This document shows positions 34,845-44,568 of a stretch of DNA of 61,110 bases, in pieces; position 1 is the first letter of the stretch, and each line of letters begins with the position of its first letter. The stretch lies in assembly GCA_012839605.1 (NCBI GenBank), contig DUNA01000065.1, forward strand, positions 1-61,110, written 5' to 3'. The notes beneath the pieces are model-generated. The model saw only the letters and a list, made by a program, of their open reading frames with translations. It was not told where the DNA came from and did no database searches. The DNA comes from Bacteroidales bacterium. Lineage in GTDB: Bacteria; Bacteroidota; Bacteroidia; Bacteroidales; UBA932. The position numbers and the translations under genes were made by a program.

Positions 34845-37800
34845 CTAAGTTCTCAGAACAGAACCAATAAACCGCTCGGCCTCTTCAAGATCCATACCAC
34901 TTCTTGAGACAAAGGCCTGCAGCCGGATTATTATATCCTGCTGATCCATCACTTCGTGGTCATCTATATATCCCTCTTCATCCAAATACCCCTCTAACTG
35001 GGCAATATTATCCCCTCTAAAGCGAGGCACCTCTCCGTCCTTTAAAGCCTGCACCAACTTCTTTGGATCACGCTGCAACTCGTCCATCTTTTCAGACACC
35101 TTGTCAATAAAGGCGCCGGATACAGCTCCTGAAACCTTCAGCACCCCCCTGTCTATAGGCCTGACACGTCCCCTTCTATAGAGTTTCTGCAGTTCTTTCA
35201 ACAGTTCCACTTTTTTGCCCATCTGCTCAACAGCCTCGCCATCAATACCCTGCAACTGGCCTCCGTGTTGATAATAACTCTCCAGCTGAGCCCAACAGCC
35301 TATTCCTCTGTTAAGAGCTACATAAAGCATTTCCGGATCCTCAATCACATACCAAAGCGGCAGCTCACCGCTCTCTTGCAATAGCAGATGAAAGGGCCTT
35401 ACATCAATTGCTTCCCCATACTCTTGGTGGGTCATTCCCTTGGGCAAAGGAACAGCACTTTTCAACTGAAACGCCTCAAGTTCAGGCAACGACACATCGG
35501 AAACGTATCGGCTACCGGGATCGCCTTCTAGCTGAATCACTTTGTAGTCTATATCGCTCTTTTCCAGGTAAGCTATCCACTTCTGAACTTCATCAGACTG
35601 AGCTGTAAAATAGAACAGCTGCCGTCCCTCCTTACTTATCTTAATCAACGATTCAATAATCGCCCCGGCACGTTCATCATCACTATTGCCTAACAATTCA
35701 TCTGCAAACAAAGGCAGCTTGATAGATGACTCTGTGCTTTCCACAAAAGCCAATCTCACAGAAAGCAGCAGTTGCAAACGCGTTCCGGCTGAGAGTTCTG
35801 TCAGCTCCTGTCCAAGCTTCAGTTTAGTATCGAATGCTCTAAAAGTAGGATTGCCGCTCTCATCCTCATCAACCAGCAGCTCATATCGACCGTTAGTAAT
35901 TTTGTTAAAAATAATGTTTGCACGATGGAACAACATGGGACGATTTCCCTCCTTCGTCTTCTCCTTCAAATGCTTCAATATCAGATATCCGGTAATTGAG
36001 CTTGTGTTTTTTTCCATCAGACTGTTCAACCCATCAAGCGCACGCTCCCTCTCTGCAATGGCATCTTGAAGGCTGTCTCCCAGCTTTTCTTTCTCTACCA
36101 ATGTCTCTATTCTTGTAATCTCCTCATTAATATCGTCCAAGCCGGCAGCCACCCCTTGATACTCAGTCAATAACGCCTGTGCCTGATCAATCGGCAGCTT
36201 CTCTATCTCTTCAATACTGTAATTCGTGTACTCCTCAAGACTTTCTCTATATCTTTTAAATCTGTTTTCAGCATCCCTTACATTGTTCTTCGCCTCATGA
36301 AAATCATTCAGCTGATCAACCAATTGCTTTACCTTTCCACTATCTCCTTCTTCCACACCTAAAGTGCGATATATCTGTGAAAGACCCTCTCTACTTTTAT
36401 TCAACTGGATTTGTAACCTTTCAATCTCCCTCTTGCTATCATCTATATCCCTGACAGATTCCCTACGCTTACCCTCTTCATCTCTCAGCTGTTTCAAGGT
36501 AGCACCGGCTGCTATTGGATCGTCTACCCTACCAAAACCAGACTTCTCCAACAATCTGTTCAAATTATTCAGTTGCTCTTCATATTGCTCCTTTACCACC
36601 CCACTGTCAGCCTCCAACGCCAACCTTTCACTATTTGCCTCCTGCCACTGACCAACTTTCACAATAAACCAATAGAGGCTTGTGAAATCCTCCTCTTCTT
36701 GCGGAAAACCGGGAGCACCCGCTAATCTCTCCTGCCATTGTTCATGTCTGCTCTCTAACGTTTCAGCCTTCTTTTCAAGCTCCTTTAAATCGCTACGAAT
36801 ACGCTTCAAATCATCCCGGGTCTGTTCCATCCGCACCATCTCTTTGTAACTCCTGATCAACTCATCCAACCGAGTAACAACACTATCACTCTCCCATGAA
36901 GAGGGCGGTTCAATGTTCAGCTTGCTAAAATACTCCTGATGCCCTTCAAGCCTTCTGTTCATGCGTCCTTTTTTCAAATAGGCATAGACAACAACTATCC
37001 CTATCAAAATTGAAAGCGGTACCAGATAGAACCATCCCCATCCCTTAGGATATAGAGCAACAGCTATAGCAGCAACTACTGACAGAGACGAGACGGCTAT
37101 CCAACCACAATCTACCCTCTTGGCACCTGCCAACTCCTTCAGCCAAAAGCTTAAATACTCAATTCCACTCTGCAAAGTCTGTAAGTCAACATCCTCTTTT
37201 ACACTACTCTCATGTATATCATCACTTTTAGCAAGTACGTTCTCTCTTGCTAACAAAGCCATCTTTGCGCTAAGATTTTGATGGGTCTCTTGAAGCAACC
37301 TGTCCAGATCACTCACATTATCAACAGAAAGACCCCTCCACCCCGTAGGGTCAACAGAATCGTCAAAACCCTTTAAAACACCTTGCTCTTTCTCTTTTAA
37401 AGCAGCAATCTTGCGCCCATTCTCTTCCAAGGTGCGTTTTAAAAACTCCAGACTACTAACCCTACCCTCTATTTCATCAAGCGTTTCATTCTTTATTCCT
37501 GTCGTAGGAACCCTCAGTTCACTAAGTCTCTTCTCTGCATCCTTTCTCTTATGAACAGCTTGCTCTATTCCATTACCATACTCACTGATTGCTGTCATAT
37601 AGCTTTGAATCTCCTCATACTCTCTTCCCAACAGCTTCTCCATAGAAGGATCAAACGAATCCTTTTCCTCCTTGCGCAGACTCCAATCAGACTTAGCCTT
37701 AAGAAAGTCAATCACCAATTTGTAATAATCTACGGTGCTGTGCGCCTCCTGTGCCTTCTCCCTATCCTCACTCAGCTTTGTCAACCTCTGCTCATCCCTC

Positions 37801-38342
37801 TTCAAATCTTCATGCCTTCTCCTAACCTCTCTATACTTTTTGACAGCATCACCATACCTGGTAAATTCCCCAATCCCCTTTCCATATATATGTAAACTAT
37901 ACCTCAAACGGTCGCGAGCAGCATCCAAATCATACCCTCCAATGGACTGCTTCACAATTTCCTTGGCAAGGTCGCTCTCCTCCTCATACATCATGCTGTC
38001 CAGCGCCAATAGGTAGCGGCTTTTTCCCTCAGATGCAGGGATACCGGCCATATCGGCATCTTTCCTGTTTTTCTGAACAAGCCTTTTACCAAAGTCTCTT
38101 TCAATGTTCCAATTTTCTTCACCCAGAACCACTTTAGCCTCCAACCGGTCCTTAGATCCGCCCTCGTTGTACCATATCAACTGCTGAAGTGCTCTTGCAG
38201 TAGAACTCTTGCCTGAGGCATTGGGTCCTACAACAAGATTTATATTTTCAGAAAAATCTTCTATCTCTTTCATACCTCTGGGGAATCCCGGAATTTTATG
38301 AATAGATAGCGACTTAAATAAATAGGCTTTTTTTCCTCCCAT
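34845..38342 (-). CDS. YhaN-like SMC-family ATPase with C-terminal extension
   Basis: 1165 residues. Walker A GPNASGKSS at residues 39-47, long coiled-coil segments (about 160-400 and 470-780), two adjacent membrane helices at about 412-431 and 438-456 in the hinge area as in YhaN, then signature-like ELSAGTRLQLLLSVRLAF and Walker B LPLFADELLGN near residue 875. Beyond the ATPase head there is an extra domain of about 230 residues (from PELEAFQLKSAVPLP) that YhaN proteins do not usually have, as far as I know. It pairs with the adjacent phosphoesterase gene, 12 bases upstream, like SbcC with SbcD or YhaN with YhaO: DNA-end processing, repair or phage defence. Confidence 0.83.
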   Translation of the reverse strand: MGGKKAYLFKSLSIHKIPGFPRGMKEIEDFSENINLVVGPNASGKSSTARALQQLIWYNEGGSKDRLEAKVVLGEENWNIERDFGKRLVQKNRKDADMAGIPASEGKSRYLLALDSMMYEEESDLAKEIVKQSIGGYDLDAARDRLRYSLHIYGKGIGEFTRYGDAVKKYREVRRRHEDLKRDEQRLTKLSEDREKAQEAHSTVDYYKLVIDFLKAKSDWSLRKEEKDSFDPSMEKLLGREYEEIQSYMTAISEYGNGIEQAVHKRKDAEKRLSELRVPTTGIKNETLDEIEGRVSSLEFLKRTLEENGRKIAALKEKEQGVLKGFDDSVDPTGWRGLSVDNVSDLDRLLQETHQNLSAKMALLARENVLAKSDDIHESSVKEDVDLQTLQSGIEYLSFWLKELAGAKRVDCGWIAVSSLSVVAAIAVALYPKGWGWFYLVPLSILIGIVVVYAYLKKGRMNRRLEGHQEYFSKLNIEPPSSWESDSVVTRLDELIRSYKEMVRMEQTRDDLKRIRSDLKELEKKAETLESRHEQWQERLAGAPGFPQEEEDFTSLYWFIVKVGQWQEANSERLALEADSGVVKEQYEEQLNNLNRLLEKSGFGRVDDPIAAGATLKQLRDEEGKRRESVRDIDDSKREIERLQIQLNKSREGLSQIYRTLGVEEGDSGKVKQLVDQLNDFHEAKNNVRDAENRFKRYRESLEEYTNYSIEEIEKLPIDQAQALLTEYQGVAAGLDDINEEITRIETLVEKEKLGDSLQDAIAERERALDGLNSLMEKNTSSITGYLILKHLKEKTKEGNRPMLFHRANIIFNKITNGRYELLVDEDESGNPTFRAFDTKLKLGQELTELSAGTRLQLLLSVRLAFVESTESSIKLPLFADELLGNSDDERAGAIIESLIKISKEGRQLFYFTAQSDEVQKWIAYLEKSDIDYKVIQLEGDPGSRYVSDVSLPELEAFQLKSAVPLPKGMTHQEYGEAIDVRPFHLLLQESGELPLWYVIEDPEMLYVALNRGIGCWAQLESYYQHGGQLQGIDGEAVEQMGKKVELLKELQKLYRRGRVRPIDRGVLKVSGAVSGAFIDKVSEKMDELQRDPKKLVQALKDGEVPRFRGDNIAQLEGYLDEEGYIDDHEVMDQQDIIIRLQAFVSRSGMDLEEAERFIGSVLRT

Positions 38343-38354
38343 AACAAATCCTTT

Positions 38355-39707
38355 TTACGTAGCCTTATTGCTGTTTAGCAGTTCTGTTAGTATTTGCCTG
38401 CACTCTTTAAGAAGATAGTGTTTGGCCTTTTCCTTACCGGCTGCTGCTTCATCTTTTGTATCAACACCTACCTGAACCTCTCTCATATTGTCTACCTCAT
38501 CCGCTTGCCTGGCACGTAGGGGGTGATAGACACCGCTTCCAACAATATCGGCATAAGCCGTTTCCCAGTCTGCCAACAAAGCATTCACAAACGTATCATC
38601 TTCCCCCTTTTCAAGCGCAACAATCGTCTTAGCCAATAGACCTACAGGAGAGTTGTCCTTAGCCAGCTCATCCATATTTTCCACCCCGGGAGTGACATCA
38701 ATTGTCAAATTGCGTACCCAGACACAGACCTCGGAAGAGCCCACCCTCTGTTCGTAATCCTCAACCAAATCAACAGTCCAATTCTTCAAATCCGGAATAC
38801 TAATGTGCTCACCAACAAGTGTGACATCGTACACCAAATAGGATACTCCATCTAGTTCCTGGGGCGGCTTTGATTGCACATCCTCAAACAACTCGGATGT
38901 TATAACATCGCGTACATGCTCCTTCTGTTCCCTACCTGTAACATCAATCTCAATCGTTTCATACCTTACCGGCGAGAGAGGAATTATCTTTCTTTCAATC
39001 TCTGTTCGCGAATGAATGGTCAATACCACAGCTCCATGTACTCCCTGTTCCTTTGCACTCAAAGCATGAGGCGATCCTGGATAGAAGACGAGCGGTTCTC
39101 TCTCAATTAAGATTTGCGGTTTATGAATATGTCCAAGCACCCACACATCTATGCGGGAGTCTCTAAAACTGTCAATGGGAACCGGGGCATAGATGCTCTC
39201 TCGCAGCCCTGCATCGCAATGCAGCAGAGCTACTGCAGGTATATTGGGATCTATATTTGTACTGTTGAACAAGGTAAGCGGATCATTGGTAACATGAGCA
39301 TCAGGAAAGGACCAGCCAACAAACTGAAGCTTTTCCTCTCCTTTTATAAACAAATCACTCTCCCACTCGCCCTTTGCACCAAGAAAACGCACATTGTCAT
39401 ACCTTTGGGGATCTACCAACTGAGGCAACACATCAAAATCGTGATTGCCGGCCACCATATAAAGAACAATACCCGCCTGCTTCAACCTCTCGAATCCCCT
39501 CTGAAACGGTCCAATCGCCTCAAAATACCTATTATCTCTATCTACTATATCACCGGATAAAGCCACCACATCTACCCCATGGGCGATAGCATAATCCACT
39601 ATCCTGCTCCACGTCTCTTTTGTAGCCATTGCAGCATCACTCCTCTTCAAACCGGAGGAACTTTTCCCTATATGAATATCACCGGTGGTTAAGACTTTTA
39701 TTGACAT
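38355..39707 (-). CDS. YhaO/SbcD-like metallophosphoesterase (nuclease)
   Basis: 450 residues with calcineurin-type phosphoesterase motifs in order: GDIHIGK, LSGDIVDRDNR, VAGNHD, LLHCDAG and LGHIHKP, which bind two metal ions. Members process DNA ends together with an SMC-like ATPase; the next gene supplies that ATPase. A C-terminal extension (about residues 330-450) of helical, charged sequence may contact the ATPase. Gene order and spacing point to one two-gene unit inserted between the S26-like peptidase and PqqD genes. Whether it acts in repair or defence is not shown by sequence. Confidence 0.87.
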   Translation of the reverse strand: MSIKVLTTGDIHIGKSSSGLKRSDAAMATKETWSRIVDYAIAHGVDVVALSGDIVDRDNRYFEAIGPFQRGFERLKQAGIVLYMVAGNHDFDVLPQLVDPQRYDNVRFLGAKGEWESDLFIKGEEKLQFVGWSFPDAHVTNDPLTLFNSTNIDPNIPAVALLHCDAGLRESIYAPVPIDSFRDSRIDVWVLGHIHKPQILIEREPLVFYPGSPHALSAKEQGVHGAVVLTIHSRTEIERKIIPLSPVRYETIEIDVTGREQKEHVRDVITSELFEDVQSKPPQELDGVSYLVYDVTLVGEHISIPDLKNWTVDLVEDYEQRVGSSEVCVWVRNLTIDVTPGVENMDELAKDNSPVGLLAKTIVALEKGEDDTFVNALLADWETAYADIVGSGVYHPLRARQADEVDNMREVQVGVDTKDEAAAGKEKAKHYLLKECRQILTELLNSNKAT

Positions 39708-39830
39708 ACGCGTAAACTACTATACGAACACAATGTCCGTGTTCTCTGCTGCCGGATGCTAGAAGACAACTTTTTTCATAATCTAAAGATACATAAATAA
39801 TCCTTCTTGCCGGTTTAAAGTACAACCCAA
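39708..39830. other. Gap between YhaO-like and S26-like genes
   Basis: About 120 bases. I looked for a small precursor-peptide ORF here because of the RiPP-like neighbours and saw none. AT-rich, with an ACAATGTCCGTGTTCT imperfect inverted motif at about 39730. Confidence 0.5.
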
Positions 39831-40280
39831 TTATTGTTTATTAATTCTTCTGTAAATGGCCAGGCCTACACGCCGCAAAAACGGATGCGAAGGCCACAAA
39901 AACCGATACGCATTCCAGCGTCTGCTCCCCTGCACTATGTTTCTACCTCGCACCACTTCCGTTACGCGAGCCAACACCTCGGCCCGACTGCACGTTTCGT
40001 ATATTTTCAAATTACCGTCACCTCGTAACCGCAACTGATCACCTTTCACCTTTACCAACCGATGGATTACGTACCGTCCGTCATCCAGCTGTGTCAGCAA
40101 CATCTCGCCTTGAGCAAAATCGCGCTCTCCAGGATGTTCCAGCACCAGCACATCTCGGCCATCGCGTATAAAAGGCAACATGCTGTTTCCACGGGCACGA
40201 ATACGCACCGTATAACCCAAGGTCAACTGTTCGGCAACCTCGTCAAAAAACAATCGATTATCTATTGTCCTCATTTTCAT
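39831..40280 (-). CDS. S24/S26-family peptidase
   Basis: 149 residues. RGNSMLPFI contains the nucleophile Ser of the LexA/signal peptidase clan. The second half has YVIHRLVKVKGDQLRLRGDG, the strand region that in this clan carries the catalytic Lys or, in SipW/ER-type members, a His; HR here suggests the latter. No clear membrane anchor at the N-terminus. It overlaps the HprK-like gene by 23 bases, so they are co-translated. In this gene set it may trim a precursor peptide. Confidence 0.8.
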   Translation of the reverse strand: MKMRTIDNRLFFDEVAEQLTLGYTVRIRARGNSMLPFIRDGRDVLVLEHPGERDFAQGEMLLTQLDDGRYVIHRLVKVKGDQLRLRGDGNLKIYETCSRAEVLARVTEVVRGRNIVQGSRRWNAYRFLWPSHPFLRRVGLAIYRRINKQ

Positions 40281-41175
40281 GGATTGTATGTAACAAAGAA
40301 TGTGTCAACTGCACTGCCTCGCGGTCGGGACGGTTTATCAAACGGTACACAGACACTTTTTCCAAAATGTCGTAAATGAGAGTAACCATGTGCTCCCGGT
40401 GTTCCCTGCCCGAACGGAAAACAGCTGCTGATTGCAACAGCACCTTAAATGCCTCCAACGCTCCCAACTTTGCCAGCTTGTTCTCCGGTCCTTGTTGTAA
40501 AAGCACAAAAGCTGCCACCTCGGCTTTTTTATTCCTATAACACGGAGTACTTCCACTCCATGGTGCGCCAAACACCCACACGCGCCCATCGTCCGACAAA
40601 CGCACCAACGGTTCATCGTCGTTCAAAAGCGTACTGCCGGGCACATGCTTCAGCCACAGACTGCTGTGCGTACTTTTGCCTGTACCGCTCGTCCCCAAAA
40701 AGACAACAGCCCGCCCGTCTTTTTTAATGACCGAGGCGTGCATCTTCAACGTACGGTGGTATGCTGCCGTCGTGCCAAAGGCTGTCCGCAGCAAGTACGT
40801 AAGAAAGTGCTCCTCGTAGGGAGTGGTTAGCGTAAGGTCAGAAAGAACCTTTTTTTTGTTTGCCGAGATTTGAATGCGGTGTTCTGTTCCGCCGGTTTGC
40901 TGCTCCTTTCCGCCGAGCGTCATGCTTATGGTGATTTCCCCGTTGTTGTGATAAACAGCAAAAGTGGCATCGTCCACTACAAGTGTTTCATCCGGTTCTT
41001 TGCTCGGGAGAGGAATCACCGCATCCCCGGAAAAACAGAACAATGCATTTTTGTATTCTTCCTGTTCTAGTCTAAACGGGCGGAAAGTGGGCAATAAGTC
41101 TTCCGTAACCTCTGCGTTGGAAGTCTTAATGATCAAGCAATGTCCGGCAATCCGGTAGTATAATTTCTCAAGCAT
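40258..41175 (-). CDS. HprK-like serine kinase / PEPCK-fold ATPase
   Basis: Walker A LGTSGTGKSTHSSLW (about residues 150-160 from the chosen start) followed by LLNDDEP, as in HPr kinase and PEP carboxykinase-fold enzymes, with GAPWSG after it. Bacteroidetes carry many such proteins without an HPr target, often next to PqqD, S26-like and ABC genes; some relatives phosphorylate peptides. The frame starts at 41226, but MLEKLYYRIAGH at 41175 is a more natural start; two TATATTTG boxes (41183-41190, 41192-41199) lie just upstream. First gene of the minus-strand set that runs to the ABC transporter. Confidence 0.82.
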   Translation of the reverse strand: MLEKLYYRIAGHCLIIKTSNAEVTEDLLPTFRPFRLEQEEYKNALFCFSGDAVIPLPSKEPDETLVVDDATFAVYHNNGEITISMTLGGKEQQTGGTEHRIQISANKKKVLSDLTLTTPYEEHFLTYLLRTAFGTTAAYHRTLKMHASVIKKDGRAVVFLGTSGTGKSTHSSLWLKHVPGSTLLNDDEPLVRLSDDGRVWVFGAPWSGSTPCYRNKKAEVAAFVLLQQGPENKLAKLGALEAFKVLLQSAAVFRSGREHREHMVTLIYDILEKVSVYRLINRPDREAVQLTHSLLHTIHENEDNR

Positions 41176-41297
41176 TAAGAGACAAATATAGCAAATATAA
41201 ACACCATTTATTAAACTTAAAATCAAGTTTTTAAAGACTTGATAAATTGTCCTATTTTTTATATTTTAGTACCTTTCCAGAACTAAAAACGATTCAT

Positions 41298-43025
41298 ATG
41301 AAACAGATTATGAAAAAGATAAATATAGCCATAGTATAGGTGCTTACTATCCTACCGGTAGGATGCATTCATGACGGTTTGCCTAACAATAATGAGCAAG
41401 GACATACCATAACCATTACAGCACTGCTTACAGAAGAAACACAGACAAGACCCAACACGCGAATTGCTATGGAAGAAAAAGGTTTAGACATAGACCTTTA
41501 CTGGGAAGACGGTGATAAGATACAATTGGGGATTGTATATACAGATACCCAAGACAGAACTATAAAAACAGTACAAGAAGTAGCTGTTGTTGTAGATACA
41601 GAAAACAACAGAAAAGCCACTTTTAATATAGTCATTCCCAATGATGTAAAAGAAAAATTTGACTTATACGGACTGTATGGCGGCAAAGGACTGAACACAG
41701 AAGACCCGTCCAGAGCCAACCTTCCGGACACGGAAGATTTCTTTGCCCACGACCTGCATACACTCTACAAAAAAGGAGTAGTCATGCTTTATTTTGAAGC
41801 GCTTAACATAGATAAAACCACACCAAAATTTGGAGTGAATTTTCAACACATGGGCTCTTTCTTCAAAATCCTGGTCAAAAACACCGGAAGTGCCACTATC
41901 AATAATATTACAGAAGCCATATTAGAACAAGACGGGGTAACCGGTCAGATTGCGGCTTATCCCCTGTCAAACAGGTTTAGCATAAAAGATAAATACTTTC
42001 TGACAGGTGGTGCCGAAAGCGCCAAAACCACTCAAATCCGCTTTCCGGCTAATAACGCCTATGTTGTAGAGAACGGTGTCCTGGCTTTCTGGGCATGGTT
42101 ACCTATGGCAAAAGGAGAAGGCGAAGGTGCCGATTGGCCGGCTCTGCGTCTTTCCATCAGAAACGGTACAGGTTCAGCTACCGTAACTTACACAGATTAC
42201 AAAGCGGCCAGAAAAGCCACTACAGGCAAAGCCTACCACTTATACGCCACACACAACGGAAGCGCGTTGGCATTTGTAGGGCCGGGCGTTATTGAAATAC
42301 CGGACGGATCGGTAGATGGTTCGGGTGAAGGAGTGTTGGCAGATACCCGTGACGGAAACTTGTATGCTACAGTCCGGATTGGAACCCAAACATGGATGCA
42401 AGAAAACTTGAAGTACCTGCCGGAAATAACCTTACATTCTACTGATGTTTCGCATACAGAAAGCAAGTATTATGTCTATGGTGCTAATGGTCTTGGATTA
42501 TCCTCTGCTAAAAATTCAGCCAATTACAAGAAATACGGTGTACTTTACAACTGGACGGCTGCTATGAATGGTGCTGCCAGCAGTGCTGCCATTCCCAGTA
42601 GCGTACAAGGACCTTGTCCTCCCGGTTGGCATGTACCCAGTAGAGGAGAATGGGACATTTTGGGAGAGTACTTAAGATCAAACAGATATACGTATGACGG
42701 CACAGCATATGGTCCTTGGTCAAGAATAGCAAAAGCATTAGCTACAGGAAGACCTGATTGGGCAAATTCTGATGTAGAAGGTGCTCCGGGTAATACCGAT
42801 TATTCGCATAAAATCAACGCTTCCAAATTTAGTGCATTGCCGGGAGGATATATGGCCAGTAAGAACTTTGACTATCTTACCACGGATGCCTTTTTCTGGT
42901 CAACTGAAGAACACAGTACTAATACCAATGCATTCAGACGAAGAATAGAGTATAATAAGCCAGGCGTTAGTACAGATGAAAATGCAAAAACAACAGGCAT
43001 GTCCGTACGCTGCATAAAAGATTAA
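41298..43025 (+). pseudogene. Fimbrillin-like / FISUMP-domain lipoprotein with an amber stop in the signal peptide
   Basis: From ATG 41298 the frame reads MKQIMKKINIAIV, then TAG (41337-41339), then continues VLTILPVGCIHDG: a lipoprotein signal with lipobox PVGC broken by one codon. The rest is intact for 561 codons: an N-terminal fimbrillin-like beta region (DIDLYWEDGDKIQLGIVYTD) and a C-terminal FISUMP domain (WMQENLKYLPEI, GVLYNWTAAMN, PCPPGWHVPSRGEWD, MSVRCIKD). Restart at GTG 41340 would give a signal with no basic residues. The TAG is one base from TTG (Leu), which fits the hydrophobic core. Either a fresh null mutation, a sequencing error, or suppression. Confidence 0.8.
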
Positions 43026-44554
43026 GTAATTTTATAGCACTTAAACAAATAAACCATCTCTATATACGCCATACGAGCATCCAACCAGTCCAGCATGCGT
43101 TGGAGGTTGGTTTGGGGGTTGGAGCTGGCGGATCTGGGACCCCAGACGGCGTGATCGTCTTGCAGGGCCGGAGCCACAGCCTCGGCGTATTCAACAACGT
43201 AGTCCTTTAACAAATCCAATTTTTCTTCTTTGAACCACTGCCAGCGTTCTTTGAAAAGTTGCCGCATGTGCGGGTCGCTCATCAAGCGGCCGAAAAAGCC
43301 GGTGCCTAGGTGGTTGGCTTTGTCTCCACCCCAGAACAAAGGCTCCCCGGCATGGGCCGTGTTGTAGTGCATGTACGCTTCTTCAAATCCGTACGCCCAG
43401 TCAAAATCCCAGATGATGCCCATACGATACTTCCCTCCGGCCGGCTTGTTTATGTACGTGCTTTTGGGATGGTTAATCTCACCGTTCTTGGTGAGCTCAT
43501 ACACAATCATATAGTTGACAAACGACACGTCGTCAAAATAATCCAGATAATTGTTGTTGGGAAAAGAGGAATCCTGCACCAACCGGTCCAAGCGGTTGAA
43601 ATCGTCCCGAATGGTTTGCAGCAACTGCGTATTCATGTCTTTACTCTTGGGAAACTGAATCATCACGGGCAAATGCGAAGAGCCGGACATAAACTTCCAA
43701 TCCTCGTCGTAATACACATCCAATTCCAACAGCAATCCGTTATCCCCCACGTCTATCCGCCCCACACCCACCTCTTTATGCTCTGTAAAACCATACACCC
43801 CGCGGTATTCCCCGTTGATAGTCAGTTCCACAGGCACCACGGTATTGGTAAAGGGAATCCCCAACAGCTGCCCGGCCTTATAGGGCACCGAGTTGTACAA
43901 CATAGTTCCGTCCAGGTACTCGTTCAGCAACACCCAGTCCTTGTACGCCGGCAACCCCATAAGAGACGCCGCCTCTTTCAGCTTTATGCGGTACGGTTGC
44001 TTGGGCATGCCCCACGTGGAATTGCCTCGGCCCCGGATAGTGCATTCTCCTTCGTAACTCGGGTAGTTCCGCTTCCCCTCCACCCTCACCACCGCGTTGA
44101 GTTCCCTTTTTTTGTCCCGAGTTTCCATAGGCTCTCCATTCTCAATAGCAATATGTATGTGAGGAAGGTTGGCCTTCTCTACCGGGATCCAATCTACCAC
44201 CACTGTATAATTCTGCGTGCTTTCATCGCGCGCCATCACGGTATATTCCAGAGGCTTGGAAAAATCGTTCGCAGTAACGCCCGACTCTTGCTCCACACCC
44301 CCCACAAATACCCCCACTCCGTTGTACGTAAAAGTAGCCACCAAGCTCTCATTGCTCTTTGCCTGGGGAAGGACCAGTTTAATACGGCGCCCGTCAACCA
44401 CTCCCATCACAGAGCCCTTAAGCCAAGGATTATGTTCCTTCTCCAGGGAAAAACTCAATAATTCTTTATCGGAAGACAACGGCGTTATATTGCCCCTGCA
44501 AGAGAGCACCATGGCCGCCAACAAAATAAGAAGTATGGTTCTGATGTGTTTCAT
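43022..44554 (-). CDS. CotH-family kinase-fold lipoprotein
   Basis: Lipoprotein signal MKHIRTILLILLAAMVLSCRG with lipobox Cys. The N-terminal about 120 residues are beta-sandwich-like (VDGRRIKLVLPQAKSNESLV); then the CotH domain: TIRGRGNSTWGMPKQPYRIK, LNEYLDGTMLYNS, GVYGFTEHKEVG and WDFDWAYGF. CotH proteins are atypical protein kinases, but many bacterial surface members are uncharacterised. Frame starts at 44572, but MKHIRT at 44554 places the signal peptide properly. Its stop overlaps that of the convergent fimbrillin gene by four bases. Confidence 0.88.
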   Translation of the reverse strand: MKHIRTILLILLAAMVLSCRGNITPLSSDKELLSFSLEKEHNPWLKGSVMGVVDGRRIKLVLPQAKSNESLVATFTYNGVGVFVGGVEQESGVTANDFSKPLEYTVMARDESTQNYTVVVDWIPVEKANLPHIHIAIENGEPMETRDKKRELNAVVRVEGKRNYPSYEGECTIRGRGNSTWGMPKQPYRIKLKEAASLMGLPAYKDWVLLNEYLDGTMLYNSVPYKAGQLLGIPFTNTVVPVELTINGEYRGVYGFTEHKEVGVGRIDVGDNGLLLELDVYYDEDWKFMSGSSHLPVMIQFPKSKDMNTQLLQTIRDDFNRLDRLVQDSSFPNNNYLDYFDDVSFVNYMIVYELTKNGEINHPKSTYINKPAGGKYRMGIIWDFDWAYGFEEAYMHYNTAHAGEPLFWGGDKANHLGTGFFGRLMSDPHMRQLFKERWQWFKEEKLDLLKDYVVEYAEAVAPALQDDHAVWGPRSASSNPQTNLQRMLDWLDARMAYIEMVYLFKCYKIT

Positions 44555-44568
44555 GTGTAAAAATATAA

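Noticed and set aside
41337-41339. Pyrrolysine or other programmed amber recoding in the fimbrillin gene
   Set aside because: No recoding genes or downstream stem seen, and a single TTG to TAG change is simpler.
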